Positions 25,200 to 34,020 are shown, counted from the first letter of the stretch. The stretch is DNA of 34,020 nt from Solobacterium sp. (GCA_017432325.1 JAFRJJ010000016.1:1-34020); one strand, 5' to 3'. A program made the numbers and translations. Notes: a model not told the origin generated them from the sequence alone.

Positions 25200-26684
25200 A
25201 TGAGTTTCCCGAAAGATTTCCTATGGGGCGGCGCGATCGCTGCCAACCAGTATGAGGGCGCATGGCTCGGAGACGGCAAGCAGCCCAATGTCACGGACAT
25301 TCTTGTAGGCATCATGTCCAGACAGCCCGGCATCAAGTGGAATGAAGAGACAAAGAAATACGAAATGTGTCTCGATCCCGAAAAGGCATACCTTTCCCAT
25401 GAAGCTGTCGATGGTTATCACAGATACAGAGAAGACCTGAAGCTGATGAAAGGAATGGGCTTCAACTCATTCCGTACATCCATCGCCTGGGGCCGTATCT
25501 TCCCCAACGGCAATGAGGAAGAACCCAATGAAGCAGGTCTGAAGTTCTATGAAGACATGTTCCGCTGCATGCGTGAACTGGGCATGGAACCCGTGATCAC
25601 CCTTTCCCATTATGAAACACCGCTTTATCTTGTGACCGAATACGGCGGATGGTCCAATCCGAAGCTGATCGAACTCTGGTGCCGTTATGTTTCAACAGTC
25701 GTTACAAGATACAAGGATCTTGTCAAGCTCTGGCTGACATTCAATGAAGTCAACAACCTGTTCCGTATTCCGCTGGTTGCGGGCGGTGTCCTGACAGTCA
25801 AAGATCCGAAGGATCCTTCCGATCCGATCGGTTCCACCACAAAACAGGACATATGGGATGCTTACCATAACATCCTGGTCGCGAATGCATATACGGTAAA
25901 GATCGCTCATGAGATCGATCCGGAATGCCAGGTCGGCTGCATGCTTACCTCTTCCAGCATCGCGACATATCCTTACAACTGTGATCCGAAGAATGTATTC
26001 GGCGCTCTGGAATCACAGCGGATGGCCAACTTCTATTTCGGTGATCCGTTCTGCCTCGGTATTGTCCCGACCTATCTGAAAAAGGTATGGAAGAAAGACG
26101 GCGTCACTGTTAACTTCACGGATGAAGAGCTCGCTCTGATCAAACAGTATACCGTCGATTTCTTCTCCTTCAGCTATTACAGATCAAGCACATACGACTA
26201 TGAATTTGCATTGAGAGGAGATACCGGCGGACTGATCGGCAAAGAAAATCCTTATCTCAAAGACAAGGCTCCTCAGCCCTGGGGCTGGCCGGTCGATCCC
26301 GAGGGTATCCGCTATACCCTGAACGTTCTGTATGACCGCTATCATCTGCCGCTTTACATCGTTGAGAATGGCGTCGGTCTGGATGAGAACCTCAATGAAA
26401 ACGGAACCATCGAAGATGATTTCCGTATCCACTACATCACAGAGCACATCAAGAATGTGAACCTCGCGATCGAAGACGGCGTTGATTGCCGCGGCTACCT
26501 CTACTGGGGCCCGATTGATGTCGTTTCCGCAGGTACAGGTGAAATGAAGAAGAGATATGGCTTTGTCTATGTTGACCGCTTCAATGACGGACACGGCACA
26601 CTCGAAAGAGCGAAGAAAAAGTCATATGAATTCATGAAGGAACTCTGTGAATCCAACGGTGAATGCGTACTGAAAGAAGAGTAA
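25200..26684 (+). CDS. GH1 6-phospho-beta-glucosidase
   Basis: A 494-residue family GH1 glycosidase. The acid/base Glu183 is in LTFNEVN, the nucleophile Glu389 in YIVENG. The region SAGTGEMKKRYGFVYVD has the Ser, Lys and Tyr that bind the 6-phosphate in BglA-type enzymes, so the substrate is a phosphorylated beta-glucoside such as cellobiose- or salicin-6-phosphate taken up by a phosphotransferase system. No PTS gene is next to it. GGAGG precedes the ATG. A terminator follows. Codon use is more regular (many GGC, CTG, ATC) than in neighbours, suggesting high expression. Confidence 0.93.
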   Translation: MSFPKDFLWGGAIAANQYEGAWLGDGKQPNVTDILVGIMSRQPGIKWNEETKKYEMCLDPEKAYLSHEAVDGYHRYREDLKLMKGMGFNSFRTSIAWGRIFPNGNEEEPNEAGLKFYEDMFRCMRELGMEPVITLSHYETPLYLVTEYGGWSNPKLIELWCRYVSTVVTRYKDLVKLWLTFNEVNNLFRIPLVAGGVLTVKDPKDPSDPIGSTTKQDIWDAYHNILVANAYTVKIAHEIDPECQVGCMLTSSSIATYPYNCDPKNVFGALESQRMANFYFGDPFCLGIVPTYLKKVWKKDGVTVNFTDEELALIKQYTVDFFSFSYYRSSTYDYEFALRGDTGGLIGKENPYLKDKAPQPWGWPVDPEGIRYTLNVLYDRYHLPLYIVENGVGLDENLNENGTIEDDFRIHYITEHIKNVNLAIEDGVDCRGYLYWGPIDVVSAGTGEMKKRYGFVYVDRFNDGHGTLERAKKKSYEFMKELCESNGECVLKEE

Positions 26685-26733
26685 GACCATTGTCAGTACT
26701 CTGACTGAGTTAACGTAAAGCCACACAACAGCA

Positions 26734-26770
26734 AAGGCGTTATGCATACCGCATAGCGCCTTGTTTATGT
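26734..26770 (+). terminator. Terminator after the GH1 gene
   Basis: AAGGCGTTATGC and GCATAGCGCCTT form a 12-bp stem with one G-T/C mismatch around ATACC, followed by GTTTATGTTT. It stands between convergent genes and may also help the minus-strand hydrolase operon. Confidence 0.75.
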
Positions 26771-26797
26771 TTACCGGGTTTTCGTTCATACAGCGGA

Positions 26798-27394
26798 TCA
26801 GTGCTGTGTGATCCATTGATCCAGGAAGCGCATCTGTTCCTCTGTATGGAACCAATGCTCCCCGTCCTTCATGACGGTCAGTCCGGCATGATGTTCTTCC
26901 GCAAATGTCCGCATTGTTTCATAAGAAGTCAGGGCATCATTCTCCCCATAGAGGATCTCCGTAGGCACATTCCATTCCAGGGGATGTTCACGTACATAGG
27001 AAAGATACTCCCATGACAGATCATCCCCGTATGTGGAAAGGATCACGCCTTTTTCCCTGAGTTCTTCCTCACTGACATTCTGCATGTTCATCATGTTCAT
27101 GATCAGACGTTCCATATCAACGACCGGCGAAATGAAATATGCTCTGCTGATCATGTTTCCGATCCCTGCGTTCATACTGAAAAACGCGCCGATACTGTTC
27201 GCAATCAGGATGATGCCATCATATCCGCTTTTCAATTTCTCAACAGAATCATGGATCTCCTGACCGGCCTCCCATGGAGTTGAGGCATGATATTCAATTC
27301 CCCTGACTTCACACTGCGGAAACAGCGGTATGTAATGATCGCTTTCCGCACTGCTGCCTCCCTTTCCATGCACATATAAAACCAGCTGTTTCAT
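26798..27394 (-). CDS. Alpha/beta hydrolase
   Basis: A 198-residue compact hydrolase. It opens LVLYVHGKGGSSAES (oxyanion region), the nucleophile elbow is IANSIGAF (Ser in a variant A-x-S-x-G), the acidic residue is in LYGENDAL and the His in DGEHWFH. There is no signal peptide. GAGGAGG before ATG 27394 sets the start. It is the last gene of the ABC-transporter operon, 22 bases after the regulator, so it may modify or detoxify what the transporter moves. The substrate is unknown. Confidence 0.85.
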   Translation of the reverse strand: MKQLVLYVHGKGGSSAESDHYIPLFPQCEVRGIEYHASTPWEAGQEIHDSVEKLKSGYDGIILIANSIGAFFSMNAGIGNMISRAYFISPVVDMERLIMNMMNMQNVSEEELREKGVILSTYGDDLSWEYLSYVREHPLEWNVPTEILYGENDALTSYETMRTFAEEHHAGLTVMKDGEHWFHTEEQMRFLDQWITQH

Positions 27395-27416
27395 ATATCC
27401 TCCTCGGATCATCTGT

Positions 27417-27860
27417 TCAGAACCCGTCATCACTGCGTGACATCAGTTCTATGGCTCTTTTCAGCCCTTCTTCAAACTTTTTATCCGGGATCAGCGCGAT
27501 CCCTTCATGTTCATCACTGAGTACGATCAGACGCTGTCCTGCAGTCAGACCGAACTGATCCCTTGCACCTTTGGGAATGACGATCTGTCCCCTGTCATTG
27601 ACCGTGACAGTACCCCAGATATACTTGCCTTTCGGTGCCGGAGGAATGATCCCGATACGATCCTCTGATGTGGTTTTCAGAAGACTGTCGACCGTCGTTC
27701 CGTAGATCTCCGCAAGTGCGCTGCACTTAACCACATCCGGAACAGTCGCTCCGCTCTCCCATTTCGCGTATGCCTGACGGGAGATGCCGATCTTTTCAGC
27801 GATCGCCTCCTGTGAATAACCGTGGATATTCCGCAGCATCATCAGATTTTCTTTCAGCAT
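27417..27860 (-). CDS. Fused XRE-type helix-turn-helix and SpoVT/AbrB regulator
   Basis: A 147-residue DNA-binding protein. Residues 5-60 form an XRE helix-turn-helix (YSQEAIAEKIGISRQAYAKWESG). Residues 82-125 form an AbrB-type swapped-hairpin domain (GTVTVNDRGQIVIPKGARDQFGLTAGQRLIVL). The two DNA-binding modules in one chain are uncommon but known. It lies in the operon of an ABC transporter between permease and hydrolase and probably controls that operon through the inverted repeat at 29278-29312. Confidence 0.87.
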   Translation of the reverse strand: MLKENLMMLRNIHGYSQEAIAEKIGISRQAYAKWESGATVPDVVKCSALAEIYGTTVDSLLKTTSEDRIGIIPPAPKGKYIWGTVTVNDRGQIVIPKGARDQFGLTAGQRLIVLSDEHEGIALIPDKKFEEGLKRAIELMSRSDDGF

Positions 27861-27871
27861 AGCAGCCCTCC

Positions 27872-28525
27872 TTACAGATCGATCTTTTCAAAACATTCAC
27901 ATGCCTTTGCGCATGAAAGTCCACTCATCAGAACAAAGCTGATCACCCCTGCCGCAAACAGGACTGACTGCAGTCCGAAACTGTCTGTTCCGAAAGCATT
28001 CAATGCCTGCAGTCCGGGAATATGATGAAGTGTTTCTGCAACTAATATAACAAGAAATGCTGTGATGATGTAAGTCACAAACGGACGCCCGAAGTTATAC
28101 GCTGTTTGAAAGAAGCCTCCTACGAAGATCAGGTTGAACAGGCCGAAAATAAAGAAAGCCAGTCCCAAAGCAAACAGATTTGCGTTCATTAAAGAATTGC
28201 TCAGATACACAGGTGAAGCGGAAAAGACCGTCATGCGCAGGATCACGCAGAACGCCATCAGCAGCAGGCCGCACCCCTCAATGATAAAGACAAACAGGTA
28301 TTTCCCTTTCACCACATCCTTTTTCGCCACCGGCAGCAATACCGAAAATACTATATCGTTTGCTTCCCTGGCTGACTGGAAGCTCTGAAAAATACCAAGC
28401 GTCACAAAGAATACGCCGCAGAGAATTGGATATCCCGGAAGCAGAAACATGAAGCCGAACAGTATAAACAGATAAGAGAGGATGGACGCGGATAAACGCA
28501 TTTCTTTGAACAGCAGGTTACGCAT
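27872..28525 (-). CDS. ABC-2 type transporter permease
   Basis: A 217-residue membrane protein with about six hydrophobic helices in the layout of short ABC-2 permeases of the YtrB/Pmt-like exporters: a FKEMRLSASILSYLFILFGF opening, the cytoplasmic segment FSVLLPVAKKDVVKGKYLF, and further helices to the end. It starts inside the last codons of the ATPase gene (8-base overlap), so the two are translationally coupled. The exported substrate is unknown; such pairs often confer resistance to membrane-active peptides or antibiotics. Confidence 0.82.
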   Translation of the reverse strand: MRNLLFKEMRLSASILSYLFILFGFMFLLPGYPILCGVFFVTLGIFQSFQSAREANDIVFSVLLPVAKKDVVKGKYLFVFIIEGCGLLLMAFCVILRMTVFSASPVYLSNSLMNANLFALGLAFFIFGLFNLIFVGGFFQTAYNFGRPFVTYIITAFLVILVAETLHHIPGLQALNAFGTDSFGLQSVLFAAGVISFVLMSGLSCAKACECFEKIDL

Positions 28526-29240
28526 GGAATGCACCTCCCTCCAGTCTCAGGATCGTATCCTCAAGGCTTTCACCATCTCCTGAGTACCGGCGTAAAAATT
28601 CCTCTTTCGGCAATGACGCAAAGATCTTTCCTTTGGAAATATAGATAATATCATCCGCGCATTTCTCCAGATCAGAAACGATGTGGGTAGAGAAAAACAC
28701 TGCTGTCCCTTCCTGTTTCAGCAGGGAGAATACATCCAGAAGTTCATTCCGTGAGAAAGGATCCAGACCGCTCGTCGGCTCGTCCAGGATCAGCACTTCC
28801 GCCCTATGCGAAAGCGCAAGCGCAAGATTCAGCTTCACTTTCATACCCTCGGAAAGTTCCAGCGGTGTCTTCCTGTCATCAATACCGAACAGACTGAAGT
28901 ATTTTCTGCATGTTTCATCATCCCATGTATCATAAAACCGCTTCACGGTATCCACGATCACCAAGATCTTTTTGCGCGGATACCAGCTGACCGTACCGGT
29001 AGAATAACCGATCCTCTTTTTGATCTCCTGTTCATTTCCCGTAACAGGTTTGCCGAAAAAGCTGATCTCTCCTCTGTCCGGATGGACCATATTCAGCATT
29101 GACTTGATCGTTGTTGTTTTGCCTGCACCATTCCTGCCGACAAAACCGGTGATCCTTCCGCTGTTCAGGCTGAAAGAGATATCTGACAGTTCAAATGCAG
29201 GATATTTTTTTGTAAGATCCTTCACCTGTACAATTTCCAT
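28518..29240 (-). CDS. ABC transporter ATP-binding protein
   Basis: A 240-residue ATPase with Walker A GRNGAGKTTT (near residue 35), signature LSEGMKVKLNLALAL and Walker B LILDEPTSGLDP with the switch His in STHIVSD. It resembles the YtrB/BcrA exporter ATPases. GGAGG lies six bases before ATG 29240; four upstream in-frame codons are excluded on that basis. It is the first gene of the four-gene operon ATPase-permease-regulator-hydrolase. Confidence 0.9.
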   Translation of the reverse strand: MEIVQVKDLTKKYPAFELSDISFSLNSGRITGFVGRNGAGKTTTIKSMLNMVHPDRGEISFFGKPVTGNEQEIKKRIGYSTGTVSWYPRKKILVIVDTVKRFYDTWDDETCRKYFSLFGIDDRKTPLELSEGMKVKLNLALALSHRAEVLILDEPTSGLDPFSRNELLDVFSLLKQEGTAVFFSTHIVSDLEKCADDIIYISKGKIFASLPKEEFLRRYSGDGESLEDTILRLEGGAFHA

Positions 29241-29277
29241 AAAAACCTCCATAAATCAGATTTCTATGAATATTGTA

Positions 29278-29312
29278 AAGTGTGGTTGCATTACCTTCTA
29301 CCAACCGCACTT
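29278..29312 (-). promoter_or_regulatory. Inverted repeat before the ABC operon, candidate operator
   Basis: AAGTGTGGTTG (29278-29288) and CAACCGCACTT (29302-29312) are complementary except for one base. A TACAAT-like -10 lies next to it on the minus strand (TTTACAATATTC). It fits an operator for the XRE-AbrB regulator. It is not followed by a T-run, so a terminator is less likely. Confidence 0.5.
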
Positions 29313-29359
29313 CACCGGATCATCTGTTTTTTGTTATGTCTGGTTGCACAGCTGTCTGA

Positions 29360-30439
29360 TCACCTTTCCAGCTGTCTGCACATCTCCAGGAGATCGAGGT
29401 AGAACCATCTCACATCACGACGATGGAAGAGTCCTCCCTGCACCGACATATGGTCACCATCGAATACCGGCATTACATTCCAGATCCCCTTTTCAATATG
29501 TTTCCGGTCAAATGGCTTCTGCGGAGCACCGACCGGTGCCAGCGCGGATACGGTATTGACCAGCCCGTCATTCTCCTGCCAGCTCTCATCGATCACAAAG
29601 CCTTCCGGCGTTACACCGGTATAGCGTCCGATCTGGATCGAACGGGAATAATACAGGATCTCTGTCTTCTTGGAATCGGGATACTGCGTCCCGTCCGGCT
29701 GTCTGACAGTACTGCTGCAGGCAATGCAGAAATAATACACATCCGGCAGTGTGCTGATATATTCATTCTGCTTCAAGGCACGATCGATCGATGACAGACG
29801 TTTGGTATTTGTTGTCTTCAGCTGTTTTCTTCCGGTATTCAGGCGCAGTCCGAGGATGCGCATGGTGATCCTGCTCCAGAAAGGAACCGGTACCGCATCA
29901 GCGTCAAACGCCGGATCAGTGATCATATCCAGGGAAGAAGCACCGTTGGTCGGTGCCGCCAGCGTCATGACAGCGTGGACCCTTCCTTTCATATTTCCCC
30001 TGAACAGATCGGACAGTTCATGATCAGGCGTACTGCTGCGTTCCTCTTCATCTCCGTGTTCCAGCAGATGTGCCAGCAGTCTTACAGTAGCCCCGCCCAT
30101 CGAATGGCCCAGCAGCACCAGCCTGGTATTTTCATTCCATTCCGGGATCAGCGGATCACCTGAATAGTCCCGGCCATATCGTTCACGGTTTTCGCGGATG
30201 CTGTGAACGGCACCGTAATCCGTGCGGGTACCGGAGATCTGGGCATACAGCTCACATGCCCTCACCCAGATACTTCCGGAAGGCGCAACACTTGCCCCGT
30301 AACAGTCATATCCCCTTCGCCTGAGAAAACTGATCAGACTCCCGTTCAGCATGCCCCAATAAGGGACCAGCCGGTCAATGGCATCATACCTGCCCCAGCC
30401 TCCGGCTCCGTGTACAAATATAAATTTCAGATCACTCAT
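29360..30439 (-). CDS. Lipase-like alpha/beta hydrolase
   Basis: A 359-residue protein like staphylococcal-type lipases. It opens FIFVHGAGGWGRYDAIDR (oxyanion), the nucleophile is in LLGHSMGG, and a lid-like region follows LAAPTNGASS. The Asp lies near ESWQENDGLVNTVSAL, a segment that binds calcium in staphylococcal lipases, and the His is in DGDHMSVQG. No signal peptide is visible, in contrast to secreted lipases. GGAG 7 bases before ATG 30439 sets the start. It may act on glycerides or acyl esters inside the cell. Confidence 0.82.
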   Translation of the reverse strand: MSDLKFIFVHGAGGWGRYDAIDRLVPYWGMLNGSLISFLRRRGYDCYGASVAPSGSIWVRACELYAQISGTRTDYGAVHSIRENRERYGRDYSGDPLIPEWNENTRLVLLGHSMGGATVRLLAHLLEHGDEEERSSTPDHELSDLFRGNMKGRVHAVMTLAAPTNGASSLDMITDPAFDADAVPVPFWSRITMRILGLRLNTGRKQLKTTNTKRLSSIDRALKQNEYISTLPDVYYFCIACSSTVRQPDGTQYPDSKKTEILYYSRSIQIGRYTGVTPEGFVIDESWQENDGLVNTVSALAPVGAPQKPFDRKHIEKGIWNVMPVFDGDHMSVQGGLFHRRDVRWFYLDLLEMCRQLER

Positions 30440-30653
30440 GATACTGCTCCGATCCGTAACAGGCATAACAGCCCTGTTCTTTCAGAACCATTATACAGAA
30501 TTACCGCAGTGAACATTCTTTTACTGCTTTGCCGGAACCGCAGCTTTGATATCCATTTTTGTGCAAAGCTGTCACATCTTTGAGTCTGTCTGAAAGTATA
30601 TAACTTCTGTATTCATGAAATATTACTTACAATAAAAACATGAGGATCTGACT

Positions 30654-31766
30654 ATGAAAAAACTCGGCTTCGGCACGATGCGTCTGCCGCTTCTGAACAA
30701 AGAAGATCCCAAAAGCATCGACCTGGAACAGTTCAAAAAGATGACAGAAATGTTTATGGAACGCGGATTTACCTACTTTGACACTGCCTATCCATATCAT
30801 GAAGAATGCTCTGAAGCAGCGCTCAGGGAAGCTCTTGTCAAACGATACCCGAGTGACAGTTATGTGATCGCGGACAAGATGCCGGTCATGCGCGTAACAT
30901 CCGCGGAAGACTATCCCAGGTTCTTTCAGGAACAGCTGGACCGGTGCGGTGTGGAATATTTCGATTATTATCTTCTGCATAATATGGGAAGAGACCGCTA
31001 TGAAAGTACGGAAAGATTCGGCGGCTTTGCATTTATTGAGGACCTGAAAAAAAAAGGAAAGGTCAGGAAGACCGGATTCTCGTTTCATGATGACGCGGAA
31101 ACGCTGGACCGTATTCTTACAGATCACCCGGAAGTTGACTTTGTACAGCTGCAGATCAATTATCTGGACTGGAACAGTGCTGTAACTCAATCAGGCAAGT
31201 GCTATGAAACTGCTGTCAGACACGGTAAAAAGGTAATGGTCATGGAACCGGTAAAAGGCGGTACGCTTGTCCGTCTCCCGAAAGAAGCTGTCAAAGTGTT
31301 CCATGAATATTACAGTGATCAGGAAGTAATGCCCTCACCCGCATCCCTTGCCATCCGCTATGTGGCTTCTCTGCCGGAAACAGAGATCGTGCTGAGCGGT
31401 ATGAGCAACATCTCACAGCTGGACGACAATACATCATATATGCAGGATTTCCAGCCGCTCACAGAGGGTGAACGGGAACTGGTAGAAACGATCACAGCGA
31501 TCCTGAACCGTACGATCAAAGTCCCCTGCACTTCCTGCAGGTACTGTATGGAAGAATGCCCGATCCAGGTGAACATTCCGGAATACTTCGGTCTGCTGAA
31601 TCTTTATGCCGTGACAGGCAATAAGACCAATATGTATTACCAGCGTTACTCCATGAACCATGCCAAAGCATCGGAGTGTCTCAAGTGCGGCAGGTGTGAG
31701 CAGATCTGTCCGCAGCATATTCCCATCCGTCAGTTCCTGGAAGAATTTGCCGGACTGTACGAGTAG
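30654..31766 (+). CDS. Aldo/keto reductase with C-terminal 4Fe-4S domain
   Basis: A 370-residue NAD(P)H-linked oxidoreductase. The AKR barrel opens LGFGTMRLPLL and has catalytic residues in FDTAYPYH (Asp, Tyr), ADKM (Lys) and LLHNMG (His). The C-terminal ~90 residues are a ferredoxin-like module with CTSCRYCMEECP and CLKCGRCEQICP, enough for two 4Fe-4S clusters. Such fusions occur in anaerobes; the physiological substrate is unknown. The ATG is preceded by a moderate AGGA site. A bidirectional terminator follows. Confidence 0.9.
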   Translation: MKKLGFGTMRLPLLNKEDPKSIDLEQFKKMTEMFMERGFTYFDTAYPYHEECSEAALREALVKRYPSDSYVIADKMPVMRVTSAEDYPRFFQEQLDRCGVEYFDYYLLHNMGRDRYESTERFGGFAFIEDLKKKGKVRKTGFSFHDDAETLDRILTDHPEVDFVQLQINYLDWNSAVTQSGKCYETAVRHGKKVMVMEPVKGGTLVRLPKEAVKVFHEYYSDQEVMPSPASLAIRYVASLPETEIVLSGMSNISQLDDNTSYMQDFQPLTEGERELVETITAILNRTIKVPCTSCRYCMEECPIQVNIPEYFGLLNLYAVTGNKTNMYYQRYSMNHAKASECLKCGRCEQICPQHIPIRQFLEEFAGLYE

Positions 31767-31791
31767 ACCTATATCCGAGAAGACAGAAAAC

Positions 31792-31821
31792 ATCCGGTTC
31801 ACATGCCGGATGCTTTTCTTC
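31792..31821 (+). terminator. Bidirectional terminator between AKR and S9 peptidase genes
   Basis: CATCCGG, an 8-base loop, CCGGATG, then CTTTTCTT on the plus strand and TTTTCTG on the minus strand. It serves both convergent genes. Confidence 0.8.
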
Positions 31822-31848
31822 TGTATTTCCCGGGGCTTTCCTCAGAAT

Positions 31849-33756
31849 TTATCCGAGATGGTCCGCAAACCAGTCTGCCATTTCCTTAATGCGGCGGATG
31901 CGGTGTGACGGCTTCCCGACGCGGGGAAGACTGTGATGGTCACCGCGGAAAAGCACCATCTTTGTTTCGACTCCGAAACGCTTCAGTGCCGTGTACATCT
32001 GGTAGCCCTGGTCGATGGGTGTACGGTAGTCTTCAAATCCATGGATGAACATGGTCGGTGTCTTGATATTTCCGGCATATTTCAGAGGAGACTGGTTCCA
32101 CATTTCATTTCCGGCATCCCAGGGATCGCTGGCACACTGGTCCTCACAGAATTCCAGGCCGATATCGGAAACCAGGTCCAGAGTGATCCAGTTGGAGACA
32201 CAGCACTGCGAAATGGCGGTACGGAATCTGTCTGTATGGCTGATGATCCAGTTGGTCATGAAGCCGCCGTACGATCCGCCGGTGACCATCAGTTTTTCCG
32301 TGTCGATCTGGGGATACCGTTCGATCGAGACATCCATGAACTTCATCAGGTCGTCGTAGTCGACCGTTCCGTATTTTCCGCGGATGTCGGCAAACTCACT
32401 GCCGCGGCCGTCGGAACCGCGGATATTGGTAAACAGAACGATGTATCCTTTCTGTGCCCAGTACTGCTGTTCATGCATATATACCGGGCTGTACAGTCCC
32501 TTGGGCCCTCCGTGGATGTACAGGAGCGTCGGATATTTCCTGTTCTCATCGAAATCACACGGCTTCATGATATAGCCCCTGAGACCGACCCCGTCATTTA
32601 CGAATTCAATTGCTTCGGGAACGGAGACATCATATTCTTCACAGATCTCATCATGGAAATGAGAAAGCCGGACCTGCTGGCTGTTATAGATCTCGTCGGG
32701 TCTTGTATCATACTGTGCGGATATGAGGAAGTCATCACCGTATACGTCAAAGGAAGTCACAAGACCTGCTTTTGACGTCTTCTTCACGATCTTCCCGTCC
32801 TCTGCAGTACATACATAGCTGCTGTCATAGTCGTTGATAATGAGCCATGCCTTCCCGTCCCGGCATTTGAGGTCAGTGATGCTGCGGTCAAGGGAAGCAA
32901 ACAGTACGGGCTTCGGATCTTCCGGATCGATCAGGTACAGGTCAGGATCGCTGCTGCGGCCGTGTGTGCGGTCAGAGAACGCAACGATGACCTTGTCACC
33001 GCAGGGCACGTGGTTTACCAGAAGCATCTCTTCGGAAACGAGCAGCTTTTCTTCCTTTGTCGCAAGATCAAGACGGCAGAGATTCAGGTTCGGGGTGTCG
33101 CGGAAGTCTGCCCTTGCCCTGAAATAGAATACATATTTCTGATCATCAGACAGCCTGATGTTCGTGATGTCTTCATTCAGTCCGCTCAGACGTTCCAGCC
33201 TGTTTTCTTTCACATGGAAGCGGAACAAAGAATGGTACATGCCCTTTGTGAAGGTGCCGCCGTTGTGCCACCAGGGATATGCTGTCAGCACTTCATAGTC
33301 CGCTTCATCCTGCATGAACTGCGTGAAGCGCTTGACTTCATTTTCTTCACCAAGATACAGATCTTCAAATCCGGGCCAGGTATTCCCTCTCAGAAGAAGA
33401 TCGCCGTCTGCCAGCAGGATCAGATCCTCGACCGGCACCGGGAAACGGAATGCGTCACGAATGACACCGGACTTCAGGCAGATGGTCTGCCAGCTGCTGT
33501 AATTCGGTCGATCTTTTTCCTTTGCAGAGGAGAACAGAACAGTATTATCATCAAGGAAAAGAAACTGTTTTTCGTTTCCTCCGTAGGTGAGCTGACGGAA
33601 GGATCCGTTCTCGCAGATCCACAGAACGTTGTCGTATCCGTCTGTTTCAATATTGGGTGTCGTCAGGCAGAATACACAGCGGGAACCGTTCGGTGAATAT
33701 GTCAGACGGGAAATGTTTGAGACCTTGGCAAAAGTCTCGATCTGCACTTGTTTCAT
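31849..33756 (-). CDS. S9 family peptidase (acylaminoacyl-peptidase/oligopeptidase)
   Basis: A 635-residue serine peptidase. The N-terminal two thirds form a beta-propeller with recurring segments such as ISRLTYSPNG and KYVFYFRARAD. The C-terminal hydrolase has YIHGGPKG (oxyanion), the nucleophile in GGSYGGFMTNW, Asp in HGFEDYRTPI and His in GDHHSLPR. It cleaves short peptides in the cytoplasm; no signal peptide is present. GGAGG lies upstream of ATG 33756; the much longer frame to the window edge crosses two terminator hairpins and is not coding. The gene is monocistronic. Confidence 0.92.
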   Translation of the reverse strand: MKQVQIETFAKVSNISRLTYSPNGSRCVFCLTTPNIETDGYDNVLWICENGSFRQLTYGGNEKQFLFLDDNTVLFSSAKEKDRPNYSSWQTICLKSGVIRDAFRFPVPVEDLILLADGDLLLRGNTWPGFEDLYLGEENEVKRFTQFMQDEADYEVLTAYPWWHNGGTFTKGMYHSLFRFHVKENRLERLSGLNEDITNIRLSDDQKYVFYFRARADFRDTPNLNLCRLDLATKEEKLLVSEEMLLVNHVPCGDKVIVAFSDRTHGRSSDPDLYLIDPEDPKPVLFASLDRSITDLKCRDGKAWLIINDYDSSYVCTAEDGKIVKKTSKAGLVTSFDVYGDDFLISAQYDTRPDEIYNSQQVRLSHFHDEICEEYDVSVPEAIEFVNDGVGLRGYIMKPCDFDENRKYPTLLYIHGGPKGLYSPVYMHEQQYWAQKGYIVLFTNIRGSDGRGSEFADIRGKYGTVDYDDLMKFMDVSIERYPQIDTEKLMVTGGSYGGFMTNWIISHTDRFRTAISQCCVSNWITLDLVSDIGLEFCEDQCASDPWDAGNEMWNQSPLKYAGNIKTPTMFIHGFEDYRTPIDQGYQMYTALKRFGVETKMVLFRGDHHSLPRVGKPSHRIRRIKEMADWFADHLG

Positions 33757-33880
33757 AAAAGAGCATTCCTCCATGTTTTCAGTATATACTTTCTGTCTCT
33801 TCTGCAGGTCATATCTGCTTTTTCCGGCTGTCAAATACGGAATCAAATAAATGAAGCACAAATATACGGGATTCATGCTT

Positions 33881-33904
33881 AAAAAAAGGCCACCTGCGGT
33901 GACC
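33881..33904 (-). terminator. Minus-strand terminator at the right edge
   Basis: On the minus strand GGTCACC, loop GCA, GGTGGCC, then seven T. It would end a gene lying mostly to the right of the window, before the S9 peptidase promoter. A second hairpin, GCAGATAC-GAAA-GTGTCTGC at 33918-33937, stands directly before it and is followed on the plus strand by TTCTTTT. Confidence 0.7.
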
Positions 33905-33952
33905 AAATCAGAGTGAGCAGATACGAAAGTGTCTGCTTCTTTTATAATTTGG

Positions 33953-34020
33953 TTATGTTGGATGAAGAGATATACATACAATATCCGTATAACGGAGTAA
34001 TTCCTTGTGATGGCAATCAT
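33953..34020 (-). CDS. 3' end of an unidentified minus-strand gene (partial)
   Basis: In one minus frame the sequence from the window edge reads HHKELLRYTDIVCISLHPT and stops at TAA 33953-33955, 16 bases before tandem terminator hairpins. This placement suggests a real gene end, but only ~21 codons are visible and no family can be named. Confidence 0.3.
   Translation of the reverse strand, partial: DCHHKELLRYTDIVCISLHPT

Noticed and set aside
29340..29400. Short repeated CAGCTGTCTG motifs near the lipase gene end
   Set aside because: They lie partly in coding sequence and are too few and short to call a repeat element.
31849..34020. Extended N-terminus of the S9 peptidase up to the window edge
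   Set aside because: The extra frame passes through two terminator-like hairpins and lacks family similarity; GGAGG precedes ATG 33756.

Overview
The window looks like a chromosomal segment of a moderate-GC Firmicute, probably a gut member of the Erysipelotrichales or a related class. This is inferred from AGGAGG-type ribosome binding sites, family content (ABC-F, split transketolase, PrpR-like regulator, Fe-S aldo/keto reductase) and clostridial-type mobile DNA. No rRNA, tRNA or CRISPR array was seen.

Left end (1-2790) is a decayed, AT-richer mobile or resistance region. An lsa-like ABC-F gene without its first ~22 codons is joined directly to the last third of an lnu-type lincosamide nucleotidyltransferase. 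A ParA gene follows, framed by two copies of a palindromic repeat that hides the ribosome binding site. The second copy has run into the 3' end of the neighbouring VOC gene.

Region 2744-17274 is the centrepiece: a dedicated organic-acid/ester catabolic locus. On the minus strand it reads split transketolase (own terminator), then family III CoA-transferase, HMG-CoA-lyase family enzyme, a two-domain esterase, a D-2-hydroxyacid dehydrogenase, a DASS-type anion transporter, a second two-domain esterase, a DUF1537 four-carbon-acid kinase, a class II aldolase and a VOC protein. A divergent PrpR_N-PAS-AAA-Fis regulator sits upstream. Both esterases pair an N-terminal hydrolase fold lacking the nucleophile serine with an intact C-terminal PHB-depolymerase/feruloyl-esterase-like domain. 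The regulator has lost its Walker A and GAFTGA motifs. Similar palindromes and a 35-base matched block lie before both minus-strand transcription units, suggesting co-regulation. Hairpins sit between several cistrons. The kinase and the aldolase each carry a frameshift, so the distal part of the pathway may be decaying, if these are not assembly errors.

Region 17283-19850 holds a broken IS1634-like transposase, an iron-sulfur flavoprotein-type reductase and a Cys-rich DUF3795-type protein. At 19958-21330 a promoter, a fluoride riboswitch with a legible pseudoknot and an overlapping terminator precede a cation/proton antiporter. The remaining 12.7 kb is ordinary: GNAT, HAD phosphatase, small membrane protein, 3-methyladenine glycosylase, 6-phospho-beta-glucosidase, an ABC exporter operon with a fused XRE-AbrB regulator, a lipase-like protein, an Fe-S aldo/keto reductase and an S9 peptidase.
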